64,000 bases of DNA from Halobacillus karajensis (GTDB taxonomy: Bacteria > Bacillota > Bacilli > Bacillales > Halobacillaceae): NCBI RefSeq assembly GCF_900108515.1, contig NZ_FNWW01000001.1:682001-746000 (forward strand). Direction: 5' to 3'. Below, one piece after another: positions 46,627-55,135 of the stretch. The position numbers were made by a program, and so were the translations under genes. The notes beneath the pieces were generated by a model, which was not told the DNA's origin, made no database searches, and was given only the letters and a program-made list of their open reading frames with translations. The stretch's first letter is position 1. Each line of letters begins with the position of its first letter.

Positions 46627-48036
46627 TTAAATGTCTCTTTTCCGTTTCGCATATAGATATGTGCCCACTAACGGAAGGACGATAACAATAACCATCCCAA
46701 TAGCAAAGTCGACCCAATACTCTGCAACAATCGAGAAAATCCCCGGTACACCACCGACACCAATGGAACTTGCTAATACCCCTTGAGCAGAGATGTACAA
46801 TCCAGCAATTGCAGAGGAAGAAATGGCGATAACAAACGGATATTTAAAACGTAAATTGACACCGAACAAGGCAGGCTCTGTGATTCCTAACCAGGCAGAA
46901 ATACCTGAGGAAACACTTAATCCTTTTAACTTATCGTCTTTGGATGCAAACCAGATCGCGAAGGCCGCAGATCCTTGGGCGATGTTGGATAGAGCAAGCA
47001 TTGGCCATAAGAAGGTTGTCCCAGTACTGCCTACCAATTGAATATCCACGGCCAGGAACGTATGGTGCATCCCTGTAATAACAAGCACACCATAAAGACC
47101 ACCATAGATCAAACCGCCTAACCATGCGAATGTATCAAATATATTTACAAGACCATCTGTAATCCAGTTACCAATGGCGAACGTGATTGGTCCAATAAGA
47201 ATGAATGTTAAGAAACCTGTTAAAAGCAGGGAAATAGGTCCAACAAACAGTAATTGAATATTATCAGGAATTCTATGACGTAAAAATAATTCAATCTTTG
47301 TTAAGACATAAGAAGCAACGAGAACTGGTAACACTTGTCCCTGGTAGCCGATTTTCTCCACTTGTAATCCAAATAAATCCCAAGTTGGCACTGATCCCTC
47401 TGCAACGGCATCACCATAAGACCAGGCATTTAGGAGATCCGGGTGGACAAGAACTAAGCCTATAACGATACCGAGAATCGGACTACCCCCGAATTTCTTA
47501 ACAGCCGACCAACCTATGAGACCAGGTAAGAATACAAAGGCGGTATTGGCAATAATGATAATCATGTCCGCTATGCCCGCCCATTGCGGATAAACATCAA
47601 TAATCGACTGCTCATCCCAGAAAATTCCTTGAGCTGTAAGTATATTATTTATTCCAAGCAATAAACCCGCGGTTACGATTGCAGGTAAAATTGGAATGAA
47701 GATGTCTGCAAGCGTCTTTATCGCTCTTTGGAGCGGGTTCATTTTTTCCTTGGAAGCTTCTTTAACCTCTTCTTTTGAAGATTCTCCCACATCTGCAAGT
47801 GCCACTAATTCCTTGTAAACTTTATCAACCGTCCCCTGGCCAACAACAATTTGGAACTGACCATTCGTAGAAAAAGAACCCTTGACCGCATCAATATTGT
47901 TTAACTTTTCCTGATCCACCATTCCTTCATCATGCAATGCGAGGCGTAGGCGTGTCACACAATGTGTCGCCGCAGACAAGTTTTCCTTCCCGCCGATAGC
48001 TTCTAATATTTGCTCGGCCTGTTTCTTATGATTCAT
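46627..48036 (-). CDS. treP: Trehalose-specific PTS enzyme IIBC
   Basis: A 469-residue permease. The N-terminal EIIB domain (1-85) has phospho-Cys26 in SAATHCVTRLRLAL. The EIIC domain (about 105-465) has about ten membrane helices, with GITEPALFGVNLRFKYPF near the end. No EIIA domain is fused; it is supplied by the gene just upstream (gap 21 bp). Imports trehalose as trehalose 6-phosphate. Confidence 0.95.
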   Translation of the reverse strand: MNHKKQAEQILEAIGGKENLSAATHCVTRLRLALHDEGMVDQEKLNNIDAVKGSFSTNGQFQIVVGQGTVDKVYKELVALADVGESSKEEVKEASKEKMNPLQRAIKTLADIFIPILPAIVTAGLLLGINNILTAQGIFWDEQSIIDVYPQWAGIADMIIIIANTAFVFLPGLIGWSAVKKFGGSPILGIVIGLVLVHPDLLNAWSYGDAVAEGSVPTWDLFGLQVEKIGYQGQVLPVLVASYVLTKIELFLRHRIPDNIQLLFVGPISLLLTGFLTFILIGPITFAIGNWITDGLVNIFDTFAWLGGLIYGGLYGVLVITGMHHTFLAVDIQLVGSTGTTFLWPMLALSNIAQGSAAFAIWFASKDDKLKGLSVSSGISAWLGITEPALFGVNLRFKYPFVIAISSSAIAGLYISAQGVLASSIGVGGVPGIFSIVAEYWVDFAIGMVIVIVLPLVGTYLYAKRKRDI

Positions 48037-48057
48037 TTCTATCCCTCCCGATTTGTT

Positions 48058-48546
48058 TTACTTTTTCTTCACTGACAGTATTGGAGTTGAAACTGCATTT
48101 AACTCCACACCCTCAGCCACTTGCACATCAAATTCATCACTGTTCGTAATAATAATAGGAGTCAGCGTACTCTTTGCCTTTTCTTTGACTAAACCCAAGT
48201 CAAAAGAGATTAACTTATCCCCCACTTTTACCTTGTCTCCCTTAGAAACAAAGGCTTCAAAACCTTCCCCTTCCATAGCAACTGTCTCTAAACCAATATG
48301 AATCAAAACTTCTGCACCACTTTTTGTTTCTAAACCTATCGCATGTTTCGTGGGAAACAATTGAACAATTGTACCTTCTAAAGGACTAAAGACATAGCCA
48401 TCTTTCGGTTCTATAGCAACCCCTTCCCCCATCATTTTTTGTGAAAATACCGGATCTGGTACTTCCTCCAAGGCTACTTTTTTTCCACTTAATGGAGAAA
48501 TCACATTAAATGCTGTACTTTTATTTCCAAATAATTTCTTAAACAT
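48058..48546 (-). CDS. PTS glucose-family EIIA component
   Basis: A 162-residue crr-type domain protein. Phospho-acceptor His83 is in VLIHIGLETVAMEG; the partner His68 is in FPTKHAIGLET. First gene of the tre operon, so it probably passes phosphate to TreP, which lacks its own EIIA. AAGGAGG precedes the ATG. Confidence 0.93.
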   Translation of the reverse strand: MFKKLFGNKSTAFNVISPLSGKKVALEEVPDPVFSQKMMGEGVAIEPKDGYVFSPLEGTIVQLFPTKHAIGLETKSGAEVLIHIGLETVAMEGEGFEAFVSKGDKVKVGDKLISFDLGLVKEKAKSTLTPIIITNSDEFDVQVAEGVELNAVSTPILSVKKK

Positions 48547-48557
48547 TTGTTTTCCTC

Positions 48558-48571
48558 CTTAAACGCTTACA
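48558..48571. promoter_or_regulatory. Second cre-like site in the tre leader
   Basis: CTTAAACGCTTACA matches 12 of 14 cre positions and lies next to the EIIA ribosome site. Weaker than the upstream cre at 48634. Confidence 0.35.
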
Positions 48572-48585
48572 CTTTATCAATCAAC

Positions 48586-48597
48586 TTGTATATACAT
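48586..48597. promoter_or_regulatory. TreR operator, proximal copy
   Basis: TTGTATATACAT with core palindrome TGTATATACA, equal to the Bacillus TreR site TTGTATATACAA except the last base. It lies just downstream of the promoter. Confidence 0.85.
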
Positions 48598-48609
48598 GAA
48601 ACAATTATG

Positions 48610-48638
48610 ATTATAATTTGTATATACATGTTTTGCAA
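48610..48638 (-). promoter_or_regulatory. Promoter of the tre operon
   Basis: Minus strand TTGCAA (48638-48633), 17-bp spacer, TATAAT (48615-48610). The distal TreR operator lies in the spacer and a cre site overlaps the -35. Confidence 0.8.
48618..48629. promoter_or_regulatory. TreR operator, distal copy
   Basis: TTGTATATACAT, identical to the proximal copy, 32 bp away centre to centre (about three helical turns), inside the promoter spacer. Confidence 0.85.
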
Positions 48639-48647
48639 CCGCTAACA
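48634..48647. promoter_or_regulatory. CcpA cre site over the tre promoter
   Basis: TGCAACCGCTAACA matches TGWAANCGNTNWCA at 13 of 14 positions and overlaps the -35 box, fitting glucose repression of trehalose use. Confidence 0.7.
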
Positions 48648-48766
48648 ATATTTATTTATAGGTGGAATTCCCTCCCTGCATATTCAAAAACGTAACGATG
48701 TTAAAAAACTCTCCTATTTTCACTATATAGGTTTCCGTTTCTTATGATCTGTGTTATATATTTAGG

Positions 48767-50029
48767 GTGTCGAAACAATTAGGAAGAAGGGGTATTATTC
48801 TTAATAACGAATCCCAGGCCAAACGGAATTTATGGATCATGTGGTTCGCAAACTTTTTTATTGCAGGAAGTATTACAATGGTCCTTCCATTTTTGTCGTT
48901 ATATATTGAAAAGCTCGGTCACTTCACAGATGCCTATGTACAAACCTGGTCCGGCTGGGTATTTAGCATTACATTCGTTACTGCATTTATATGTTCACCA
49001 ATTTGGGGCAAAATCGGCGACAGATGGGGAAGGAAAAAAATTCTTATCCTTTCAGCCAGCGGACTGGCCATATCTGTTTTGTTCATGGGGTTTGTCACTT
49101 CCGTCTGGCAGTTGTTTTTACTTCGCTTATTCATGGGCGTATTTACAGGGTTTATCCCCATGTCACAGGCTTTGATTTCCACTCAAACGCCTAAAAACAT
49201 CGCTGGCCAAGTGCTCGGTTCCTTACAAACAGGAAGCATTACCGGAAGTCTGTTAGGTCCCATGTTAGGAGGCTGGATTGCTGACTCCATTGGTTATGCA
49301 ACCACTTTCCAATATGTGTCCATTACCGTTGCTCTTTCTGCCATTATTGTTTACTTCGGTATACAAGAACAATCTATTGAAAAAGAAAACGAAAATGAAA
49401 AGACAAGTTATCGTTCGTCGGAAGTTTTAGGTCATATTTTCAGGCACCCTGTACTGCTGATGGTCATGGTTGTATCCTTATTCGTTCAAGTCGCTCATTT
49501 CAGCATCCAGCCAATCCTTTCTTTATTCGTTGGTGATTTGCATGGACCAGAAAACCTGGCATTATTTTCAGGGATAGCATTCTCGGCAGCAGGACTTGGA
49601 AATCTAATGATGGCCAAACAATGGGGCAAAATTGCCGACAAAATTGGATATGTGAAAATACTAGTTATTCTTCTATTTATGGCTGGAGTCGTCTACCTTC
49701 CGGCTGCTTTTGTAACGAATATCTGGCAGCTTGTTGCTTTACGTTTTTTATTAGGTGTTTCAATCGGAGGAATTATCCCAGTAAGAACCGCCTATATTCG
49801 TCAGGAAGCTCCTGTAGCTATGCAAGGGGAAGTATTAGGATATAACACAAGTATCCGTTTTCTCGGAAATATTATTGGACCATCTATGGGAGGAATGATT
49901 GCTGGATTTTATGGATTCTCTATGGTCTTCTTTGTGACAAGCGGACTGCTGATCATTTCAGGGATGCTCATGTTTTTAACCATGCTGAAAAACGCTCCAA
50001 AAAGAAAACACGTGGCGCATTATCCATAA
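48767..50029 (+). CDS. MFS multidrug-type efflux transporter
   Basis: A 420-residue, 12-helix permease. Loop 2-3 motif A is GKIGDRWGRKKILILS; its repeat in the second half is GKIADKIGYVKILV. Helix 5 carries GSLLGPMLGGWIADSIG (motif C of exporters, G-x8-G-x3-GP-x2-GG type). The start is unclear: GTG 48767 has only a weak, too-close ribosome site, while AGAAGGGG lies farther in (48781-48788) with no ATG/GTG/TTG after it. Drug or sugar exporter; it is divergent from the tre operon. Confidence 0.88.
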   Translation: MSKQLGRRGIILNNESQAKRNLWIMWFANFFIAGSITMVLPFLSLYIEKLGHFTDAYVQTWSGWVFSITFVTAFICSPIWGKIGDRWGRKKILILSASGLAISVLFMGFVTSVWQLFLLRLFMGVFTGFIPMSQALISTQTPKNIAGQVLGSLQTGSITGSLLGPMLGGWIADSIGYATTFQYVSITVALSAIIVYFGIQEQSIEKENENEKTSYRSSEVLGHIFRHPVLLMVMVVSLFVQVAHFSIQPILSLFVGDLHGPENLALFSGIAFSAAGLGNLMMAKQWGKIADKIGYVKILVILLFMAGVVYLPAAFVTNIWQLVALRFLLGVSIGGIIPVRTAYIRQEAPVAMQGEVLGYNTSIRFLGNIIGPSMGGMIAGFYGFSMVFFVTSGLLIISGMLMFLTMLKNAPKRKHVAHYP

Positions 50030-50107
50030 CATTTCTTTCCATAATAAGTGGAGGTGTGTTGAGGCCTCATGTTAAGATAAGTGTAAAGACACTTCGGAGG
50101 CGATTTA

Positions 50108-50665
50108 ATGAAACGTGCATTAATCGTGATTGATTATACGAATGATTTCGTAGCAGATGAAGGGGCATTGACATGCGGTCAGCCCGCTCAGAAGTTGGAA
50201 GATTATGTTACTACTACTGCCCGCCAGTTCCTTGACCAAGGGGATCTTGTCGTTTTAGGTGTCGACGTTCATGAAGAAGAAGACCCTTATCATCCGGAGA
50301 CTAATCTCTTCCCACCACACAATATCCGTGGGACAAAAGGTCAAGAATTATTTGGAACATTGCACACGTTCTATCAGGAAAACCATCATGATCCTAACCT
50401 TATCTATATGGAAAAAACACGTTATAGCGCTTTTGCGGGGACAGATTTGGAAATAAAATTAAATGAACGGGGCGTGACAGATCTACATCTAATTGGCGTT
50501 TGTACAGATATCTGTGTTCTTCATACAGCTGTTGATGCTTATAATCGGCAATATAACCTTCATATTCATAAAGATGGAGTTGGAAGCTTTAATAAACAAG
50601 GTCATGACTGGGCACTATCCCATTTTGAAAAAGCACTTGGAGCCTCCATCTTTTCCAGCAGGTGA
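50108..50665 (+). CDS. pncA: Nicotinamidase (isochorismatase-family cysteine hydrolase)
   Basis: A 185-residue cytosolic amidase converting nicotinamide to nicotinate for NAD salvage. The catalytic triad fits Asp9 (VIDYTNDF), Lys103 (YMEKTRYSAF) and Cys136 (GVCTDICVLHT). Metal ligands Asp53, His55 and His71 are in VDVH and PPHN. Close in length and motifs to YueJ of Bacillus. CGGAGG precedes the ATG. Own terminator. Confidence 0.9.
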   Translation: MKRALIVIDYTNDFVADEGALTCGQPAQKLEDYVTTTARQFLDQGDLVVLGVDVHEEEDPYHPETNLFPPHNIRGTKGQELFGTLHTFYQENHHDPNLIYMEKTRYSAFAGTDLEIKLNERGVTDLHLIGVCTDICVLHTAVDAYNRQYNLHIHKDGVGSFNKQGHDWALSHFEKALGASIFSSR

Positions 50666-50670
50666 TCAAA

Positions 50671-50706
50671 TGTCCATCCGACATAAAATCGGATGGACAT
50701 TTTTTC
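50671..50706 (+). terminator. Terminator of pncA
   Basis: TGTCCATCCGAC pairs with GTCGGATGGACA-type complement (one wobble at the loop), followed by a T-run. Confidence 0.88.
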
Positions 50707-51012
50707 GTTTCTTATTTTTCTTAATTATAAACTTGTGCTATAGTATTTCGGGTCTCTAAACAAACTTATATTCTTTTTCCAATATGGAAAAACTCCTTAT
50801 AAGGTTATGCCTATCTTTTCAGCTTTTTCAGTTTCCCTACAAGCCCAGACTCTAATACCGTAGGTCATACCACTCCAAACATCCTAAAGTTAAACGAGTA
50901 AAAATGGTTCAAAAAACTGACATTTGAAATCTGAATACAAATCGAATATGATGGACTATGGACATTTATGTTATTTACTACTGTTTAGATATAATTTTAG
51001 GAGGAATCACTA
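50707..51012. other. Intergenic stretch upstream of trhO
   Basis: About 300 bases, AT-rich; no open frame with ribosome site. Only the trhO ribosome site TAGGAGG at the end is clear. Confidence 0.4.
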
Positions 51013-51954
51013 ATGAGCTCAAAAGATTACCGAGTTCTGCTGTACTATAAGTATGTCGACCTTCCTGACTATGAAGAATATTGCGAAAACCACCTGAAAT
51101 TTTGTAAGGACCTTGGATTAAAGGGACGAATCATCGTTTCTCATGAGGGGATCAACGGAACCGTTTCCGGTACAGTTGATCAAGTGGAAGAATATATGGA
51201 ATATGTCCGCTCTGATGAGCGCTTTGCAGATATCCACTTCAAAATTGACGAACATGAAGGCCACGCTTTCAAGAAAATGCATTGCCGTGTTAAGCCGGAG
51301 TTAGTCAACTGGAGTATAGAAGATGACGATATCGATCCCAAAACGTTTGGTGGAAAACACCTAAAACCTAAAGAATTCAACGAAATGCTGAAGGACGAAG
51401 ACACAATTGTTATCGATGGCCGAAATGAATACGAATACCGTATTGGTCATTTCCGCAATGCGATTCAGCCTGAAGTCAATCACTCTCGTGAATTTCCTGA
51501 GTGGATTGCTGAAAATGCAGACAACTGGAAGGACAAGAAAGTCCTGACCTACTGCACGGGGGGGATCCGTTGCGAGAAGCTTACAGGTATTCTAAAGAAA
51601 AACGGTGTGGAAGATGTCTATCAGCTTGAAGGTGGAATTACTACCTACGGGAAGGATCCAGAAGTTAAAGGTGAACTCTTCGATGGGAAAATGTATGTAT
51701 TTGACGAACGTATCGCTGTACCTGTCAATCAGGTGGAAGATAAAGTCATTGCAGAATGCGAACATTGTGGAAAAGCTGAAGATCGTATGATCAATTGCAG
51801 TAATCCTGTATGTAACCGTCAATATGTATGCTGTAAAGAATGTGAAGAAGAGCACCACGCTGCATGTACAGCAGAATGTAAAGAACACCCAGAAAACCGC
51901 TGGGACGTTGTCCATAAGAAACAAATTGATAAATACGACCGTATTAATGGTTAA
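51013..51954 (+). CDS. trhO: tRNA uridine(34) hydroxylase TrhO (rhodanese family)
   Basis: A 313-residue protein. The N-terminal domain (about 1-95) has LKGRIIVSHEGINGTVSG. The rhodanese domain (about 115-215) has catalytic Cys181 in LTYCTGGIRCEK. The C-terminal tail carries many Cys in pairs (CEHCGKAEDRMINC, CCKECEEEHH), probably zinc-binding. TrhO makes 5-hydroxyuridine at tRNA position 34 with oxygen. Equivalent to YbfQ of Bacillus. TAGGAGG precedes the ATG. Confidence 0.93.
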   Translation: MSSKDYRVLLYYKYVDLPDYEEYCENHLKFCKDLGLKGRIIVSHEGINGTVSGTVDQVEEYMEYVRSDERFADIHFKIDEHEGHAFKKMHCRVKPELVNWSIEDDDIDPKTFGGKHLKPKEFNEMLKDEDTIVIDGRNEYEYRIGHFRNAIQPEVNHSREFPEWIAENADNWKDKKVLTYCTGGIRCEKLTGILKKNGVEDVYQLEGGITTYGKDPEVKGELFDGKMYVFDERIAVPVNQVEDKVIAECEHCGKAEDRMINCSNPVCNRQYVCCKECEEEHHAACTAECKEHPENRWDVVHKKQIDKYDRING

Positions 51955-51959
51955 CCATT

Positions 51960-51996
51960 ATCCCCTCTCACCTCTATCGTGATGAGGGGATTTCTA
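51960..51996 (+). terminator. Terminator of trhO
   Basis: ATCCCCTC-CAC pairs with GTG-GAGGGGAT, T-rich after. Confidence 0.78.
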
Positions 51997-52012
51997 TTAT
52001 GCATATGACCAA

Positions 52013-52056
52013 AAACTTTGCACCAGGTGATCCAAATAGTTGGATGGCCTGGCGCG
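52013..52056 (-). terminator. Terminator of pdxK
   Basis: Minus strand: GC-CCAGG-ATCCAA pairs with TTGGAT-CCTGG-GC, then AAAGTTTTTGG. Confidence 0.7.
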
Positions 52057-52070
52057 GAGCTATATGTCAG

Positions 52071-52871
52071 TTACTTTACCACTCTATGAGCGGCGTGATA
52101 GGTAGACCCGATGCCTCGGTCGAAGGAGAGAGCATTTCGAATGGCACTTGTAACAAATGACTTGGCACGACGGACAGCTTCCTCGACAGAGTAACCATTG
52201 GCGAGCTCAGACGCTATAGCTGCTGAATAAGTACACCCTGCCCCACTAGTATGAATCGTGTCTACTCTTTCCGTTTCCAGTTCGATCAAGCTCGCCCCAT
52301 CGAACAGTATATCCACAGCGGGGTACCCCTTTAAACTGCCTCCTTTGACAAGGACATAGTCAGCACCTAATGTGTATAAATCCCTTGCCACCGTCTTCAT
52401 ATCCTTGGGTGTCTCGGGAACCTCACAATTCAATATGCGGGCTGACTCATGCAAGTTGGGTGTCACTATTTTTGCAAGTGGAATCAGTTCCCTGGTTAGA
52501 ATGTCAATTGCTTCATCCTTTAATAATTGGGAGCCCATTTTTCCAATCATGACCGGATCAACGACCACGTTCGTTACGCCTGACTCCCTAATGATTTCTG
52601 CCACCCTCCTTATTATACTTTCCGTGAACAGCATCCCCGTTTTAACGGCGTCCACCCCTACGTGTTCTAACGAAGCATAAATCTGCGCTTCTACAGCATC
52701 CATGGGTTGAGTGAAAATTCCTTGTTCGGTCTTTTTATTGTTCGCTACAATAGCAGTAATGGCACTCATCCCGTAAACATTAAACTCTTGAAAAGTCTTT
52801 AAATCTGCCTGTATTCCAGCACTCCCCTGAGCGGCAGAACCGGCAATCGATAACACTTTTGGTATACTCAC
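52071..52871 (-). CDS. pdxK: Pyridoxine kinase (PdxK of the ThiD family)
   Basis: A 266-residue ribokinase-fold kinase. The N-terminal GSAAQGSAGIQADLKTFQE differs from the GSDSGGGAGIQADLK of thiamine-pathway ThiD and matches Bacillus PdxK. Anion-hole/base region is TSGAGCTYSAAIAS, and KTGMLF and DPVMIGKMG line the site. It phosphorylates pyridoxine, pyridoxal and hydroxymethylpyrimidine. Start GTG 52871 with AAAGGAG upstream. No other thiamine genes nearby. Confidence 0.9.
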   Translation of the reverse strand: MSIPKVLSIAGSAAQGSAGIQADLKTFQEFNVYGMSAITAIVANNKKTEQGIFTQPMDAVEAQIYASLEHVGVDAVKTGMLFTESIIRRVAEIIRESGVTNVVVDPVMIGKMGSQLLKDEAIDILTRELIPLAKIVTPNLHESARILNCEVPETPKDMKTVARDLYTLGADYVLVKGGSLKGYPAVDILFDGASLIELETERVDTIHTSGAGCTYSAAIASELANGYSVEEAVRRAKSFVTSAIRNALSFDRGIGSTYHAAHRVVK

Positions 52872-52980
52872 TTTGCACGTCTCCTTTCCTAATCCCCATA
52901 GAATTGTATCAATATTGTAAGCAAGGTTCTATTCACTCTGTTTCTTATTCCTGTAGAATAATAAGAAAGGAGATAGTTTC

Positions 52981-53304
52981 ATGCAACCATTCACTCAACG
53001 GATCATTCACACCATCCGTAGTATTCCTAGAGGATGTGTCATGTCATACGGTCAAATTGCGAAATGTGCCGGAAACCCGCGAGCCGCCAGACAAGTCGCC
53101 CGTGTTCTGCATAGTTTAAGCGATAAGTATGATCTTCCGTGGCACCGAGTAGTCAACGCCAAAGGAGCAATTGTTATCAAGGATTCTATAGCCCAGCATA
53201 CGCAGAAGTCTCTTCTTGAAGAAGAAGGCATTGTTGTCATAAACAATAAAATTTCACTGAAAGATTACCAATATATCGATCCTCCAATCTTTGAAGATGG
53301 TTGA
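52981..53304 (+). CDS. Alkyltransferase-like (Atl) protein, MGMT family
   Basis: A 107-residue protein with the MGMT DNA-binding fold (IPRGCVMSYGQIAKCAGNPR, ARQVARVLHS). The alkyl-acceptor PCHRV is replaced by LPWHRVVNAKG, Trp54 in place of Cys, the hallmark of Atl proteins. These bind O6-alkylguanine without repairing it and pass it to excision repair. AAAGGAG precedes the ATG. A nuclease gene follows 39 bp downstream on the same strand. Confidence 0.92.
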   Translation: MQPFTQRIIHTIRSIPRGCVMSYGQIAKCAGNPRAARQVARVLHSLSDKYDLPWHRVVNAKGAIVIKDSIAQHTQKSLLEEEGIVVINNKISLKDYQYIDPPIFEDG

Positions 53305-53343
53305 TAAAAGATAATCATACAATGGACGAAAAGGATGTTCCCT

Positions 53344-54282
53344 ATGTTTGAAGTAAAACCGTATCCTGAACTTTCTTGGTCTTTATCCAGACATAAAACC
53401 ATGTTGTCTTGTTTAAGAAAATACGCCTATGATTATTACATTTCTCATAATGGGTGGTTACGTTCAGCAGACACTTTATCCAAACAAGCTTACCGTTTAA
53501 AGAAAATAACAAACTTAGAAATGCACTTCGGCAGTGTGGTCCATGACCTGATTTACCAGACGATTCAACGTGTAATAAGGAACCAGACAATCTTAACAGA
53601 AGAAGCTTTTATTGATGAAGTACGTCACCACTTGAACCGTGGATTTATAGAATCCACGAAGAAAGAGCATCTTTGGATAAACCGCCCCAAACACTATACC
53701 ATGCTTCACGAAATCTATTATAGCCAGAACAACACTCTCCCTGAGGCCAAGGTTCGCAAAATTACTGACCGCCTTAAGACAGCTGTTGCAAACTTCCATT
53801 CGAGTAAAACTTTTAAAGAGGTGCAAAACAAGGAGCAGATGCAATTTGTGGAATCTGAAACCTTTCGGCACCTAAAAACAGAAGAGGCAAAAGTATATAT
53901 TGTCATGGATCTTGTCTACAAGGACTTAAACAATAGGAAATGGATTATCGTTGATTGGAAAACAGGAAAATCATCAGAGGAAGACCGAAACCAACTCGCT
54001 CTTTATGCTCTATATTTGCAACATAAGCATAACATCCAGGCACTCGAAGATATCATTATTCGTAACGAATATTTATTGGATGGTACTCATGTCGAGCATC
54101 AATTAAGTGAGCAGGATTTAATTAACGTTCAGCACTTATACCAGATCAGCATGGAACAAATGAAGCTTTATTTGGAAGACACTAATCAAAACCAGCCTCT
54201 TCCTCTTAATCAATTTCCGATGCAAGACGACCCACGGGTTTGCGCCCGTTGTAATTATCAGGAGCTATGCTTCCCTTCCTGA
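53344..54282 (+). CDS. PD-(D/E)XK superfamily nuclease with Fe-S-type cysteines
   Basis: About 312 residues. ATG 53344 is chosen by AAAAGG nine bases upstream; an in-frame ATG at 53335 abuts it. N-terminal SCLRKYAYDYYISHNGWL gives the first Cys and LEMHFGSVVHDLIYQTIQRV the His helix. The active site reads YIVMDLVYKD, then WIIVDWKTGKS (Asp, D-x-K). C-terminal CARCNYQELCF gives three more Cys, so four in the RecB/AddB/Cas4 iron-sulfur pattern. It resembles the stand-alone AddB/Cas4-type exonucleases. Gene order with Atl suggests a repair role (inference). Confidence 0.85.
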   Translation: MFEVKPYPELSWSLSRHKTMLSCLRKYAYDYYISHNGWLRSADTLSKQAYRLKKITNLEMHFGSVVHDLIYQTIQRVIRNQTILTEEAFIDEVRHHLNRGFIESTKKEHLWINRPKHYTMLHEIYYSQNNTLPEAKVRKITDRLKTAVANFHSSKTFKEVQNKEQMQFVESETFRHLKTEEAKVYIVMDLVYKDLNNRKWIIVDWKTGKSSEEDRNQLALYALYLQHKHNIQALEDIIIRNEYLLDGTHVEHQLSEQDLINVQHLYQISMEQMKLYLEDTNQNQPLPLNQFPMQDDPRVCARCNYQELCFPS

Positions 54283-54365
54283 AGGTCACCTTCTATGTTT
54301 AACCCGTATAGAAACAGGCTAAATAAGAATTGTAAACTCATTTCCAAAAGGAGTCGTGATTATAA

Positions 54366-55001
54366 ATGAAAGTACTCGTTGCAGGAGCAAACGGCCATAC
54401 AGGACGATTATTAATACAATACCTTAAAGAAGATGGTCATGAGCCCTATGGACTGATCCGCAAAGAAGACCAAAAGGCTATTATAGAAAACCTCGGTGGC
54501 ACACCTGTCCTTGCAGATCTGACTAAAGACGTAGGTTATGCTGTAAAAGGAATGGATGCTGTCATGTTTGCTGCTGGTTCAGGATCAAGAACCGGTCCCG
54601 AACAAACAGAGGCTGTCGACCGCGATGGTGCCATCAATCTTGCAAAGGCTACAGAAAATCTTGGAATTAAAAAATTCGTTATGCTAAGTGGAATGGCTGC
54701 AGGAGAGCCGGAACGCGGTCCAGAGGAACTGAAACATTATCTAGAAATGAAAGGTGAAGCCGATGAATTCTTAAAAAATACAGAACTTGATTATACCATT
54801 GTGCGTCCTGGCGGATTAACACACGAGGATGGTACAAGCAAAATTAAAGTCGGCCAATCTCTTGAACGAGGAACTATTCCACGGGCCGATGTCGCAAAAA
54901 CCATGATTGCTGTCCTTCAAGAACCAAATGACTACCATAAAACATTTGAAATGATTTCGGGAGACACTCAAATTGAAGACGCATTAAGAACTTTATCATA
55001 A
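54366..55001 (+). CDS. NAD(P)-binding SDR-type oxidoreductase, YhfK-like
   Basis: A 211-residue atypical short-chain dehydrogenase. VLVAGANGHTGRLLIQYLKE is the nucleotide motif; later KFVMLSGMAAGEPERG and YTIVRPGGLTHEDGT, as in YhfK/YwnB proteins. No Tyr-x3-Lys pair in the usual place, so it may be a redox sensor or isomerase instead. AAAAGGAG precedes the ATG. Confidence 0.88.
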   Translation: MKVLVAGANGHTGRLLIQYLKEDGHEPYGLIRKEDQKAIIENLGGTPVLADLTKDVGYAVKGMDAVMFAAGSGSRTGPEQTEAVDRDGAINLAKATENLGIKKFVMLSGMAAGEPERGPEELKHYLEMKGEADEFLKNTELDYTIVRPGGLTHEDGTSKIKVGQSLERGTIPRADVAKTMIAVLQEPNDYHKTFEMISGDTQIEDALRTLS

Positions 55002-55009
55002 GTCCATCC

Positions 55010-55043
55010 AAGAAGTTCAACCATTGGTTGGGCTTTTTTAATG
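55010..55043 (+). terminator. Terminator of the YhfK-like gene
   Basis: AAGTTCAACC pairs with GGTTGGGCTT through G-U pairs, then a T-run. Confidence 0.75.
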
Positions 55044-55075
55044 GAAATATTCATATCAATTGTAAGTAATATCCA

Positions 55076-55102
55076 TTGATCCTGATCATATTTTGCTATA
55101 AT
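55076..55102 (+). promoter_or_regulatory. Promoter of the second RNPP-type regulator
   Basis: Extended -10 TGCTATAAT (TATAAT at 55097-55102) with a suboptimal -35 TTGATC at 55076 and 15-bp spacer. Confidence 0.6.
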
Positions 55103-55135
55103 GTAAGTAATTGGCGTTTTAAAGGAGTAGTGATT

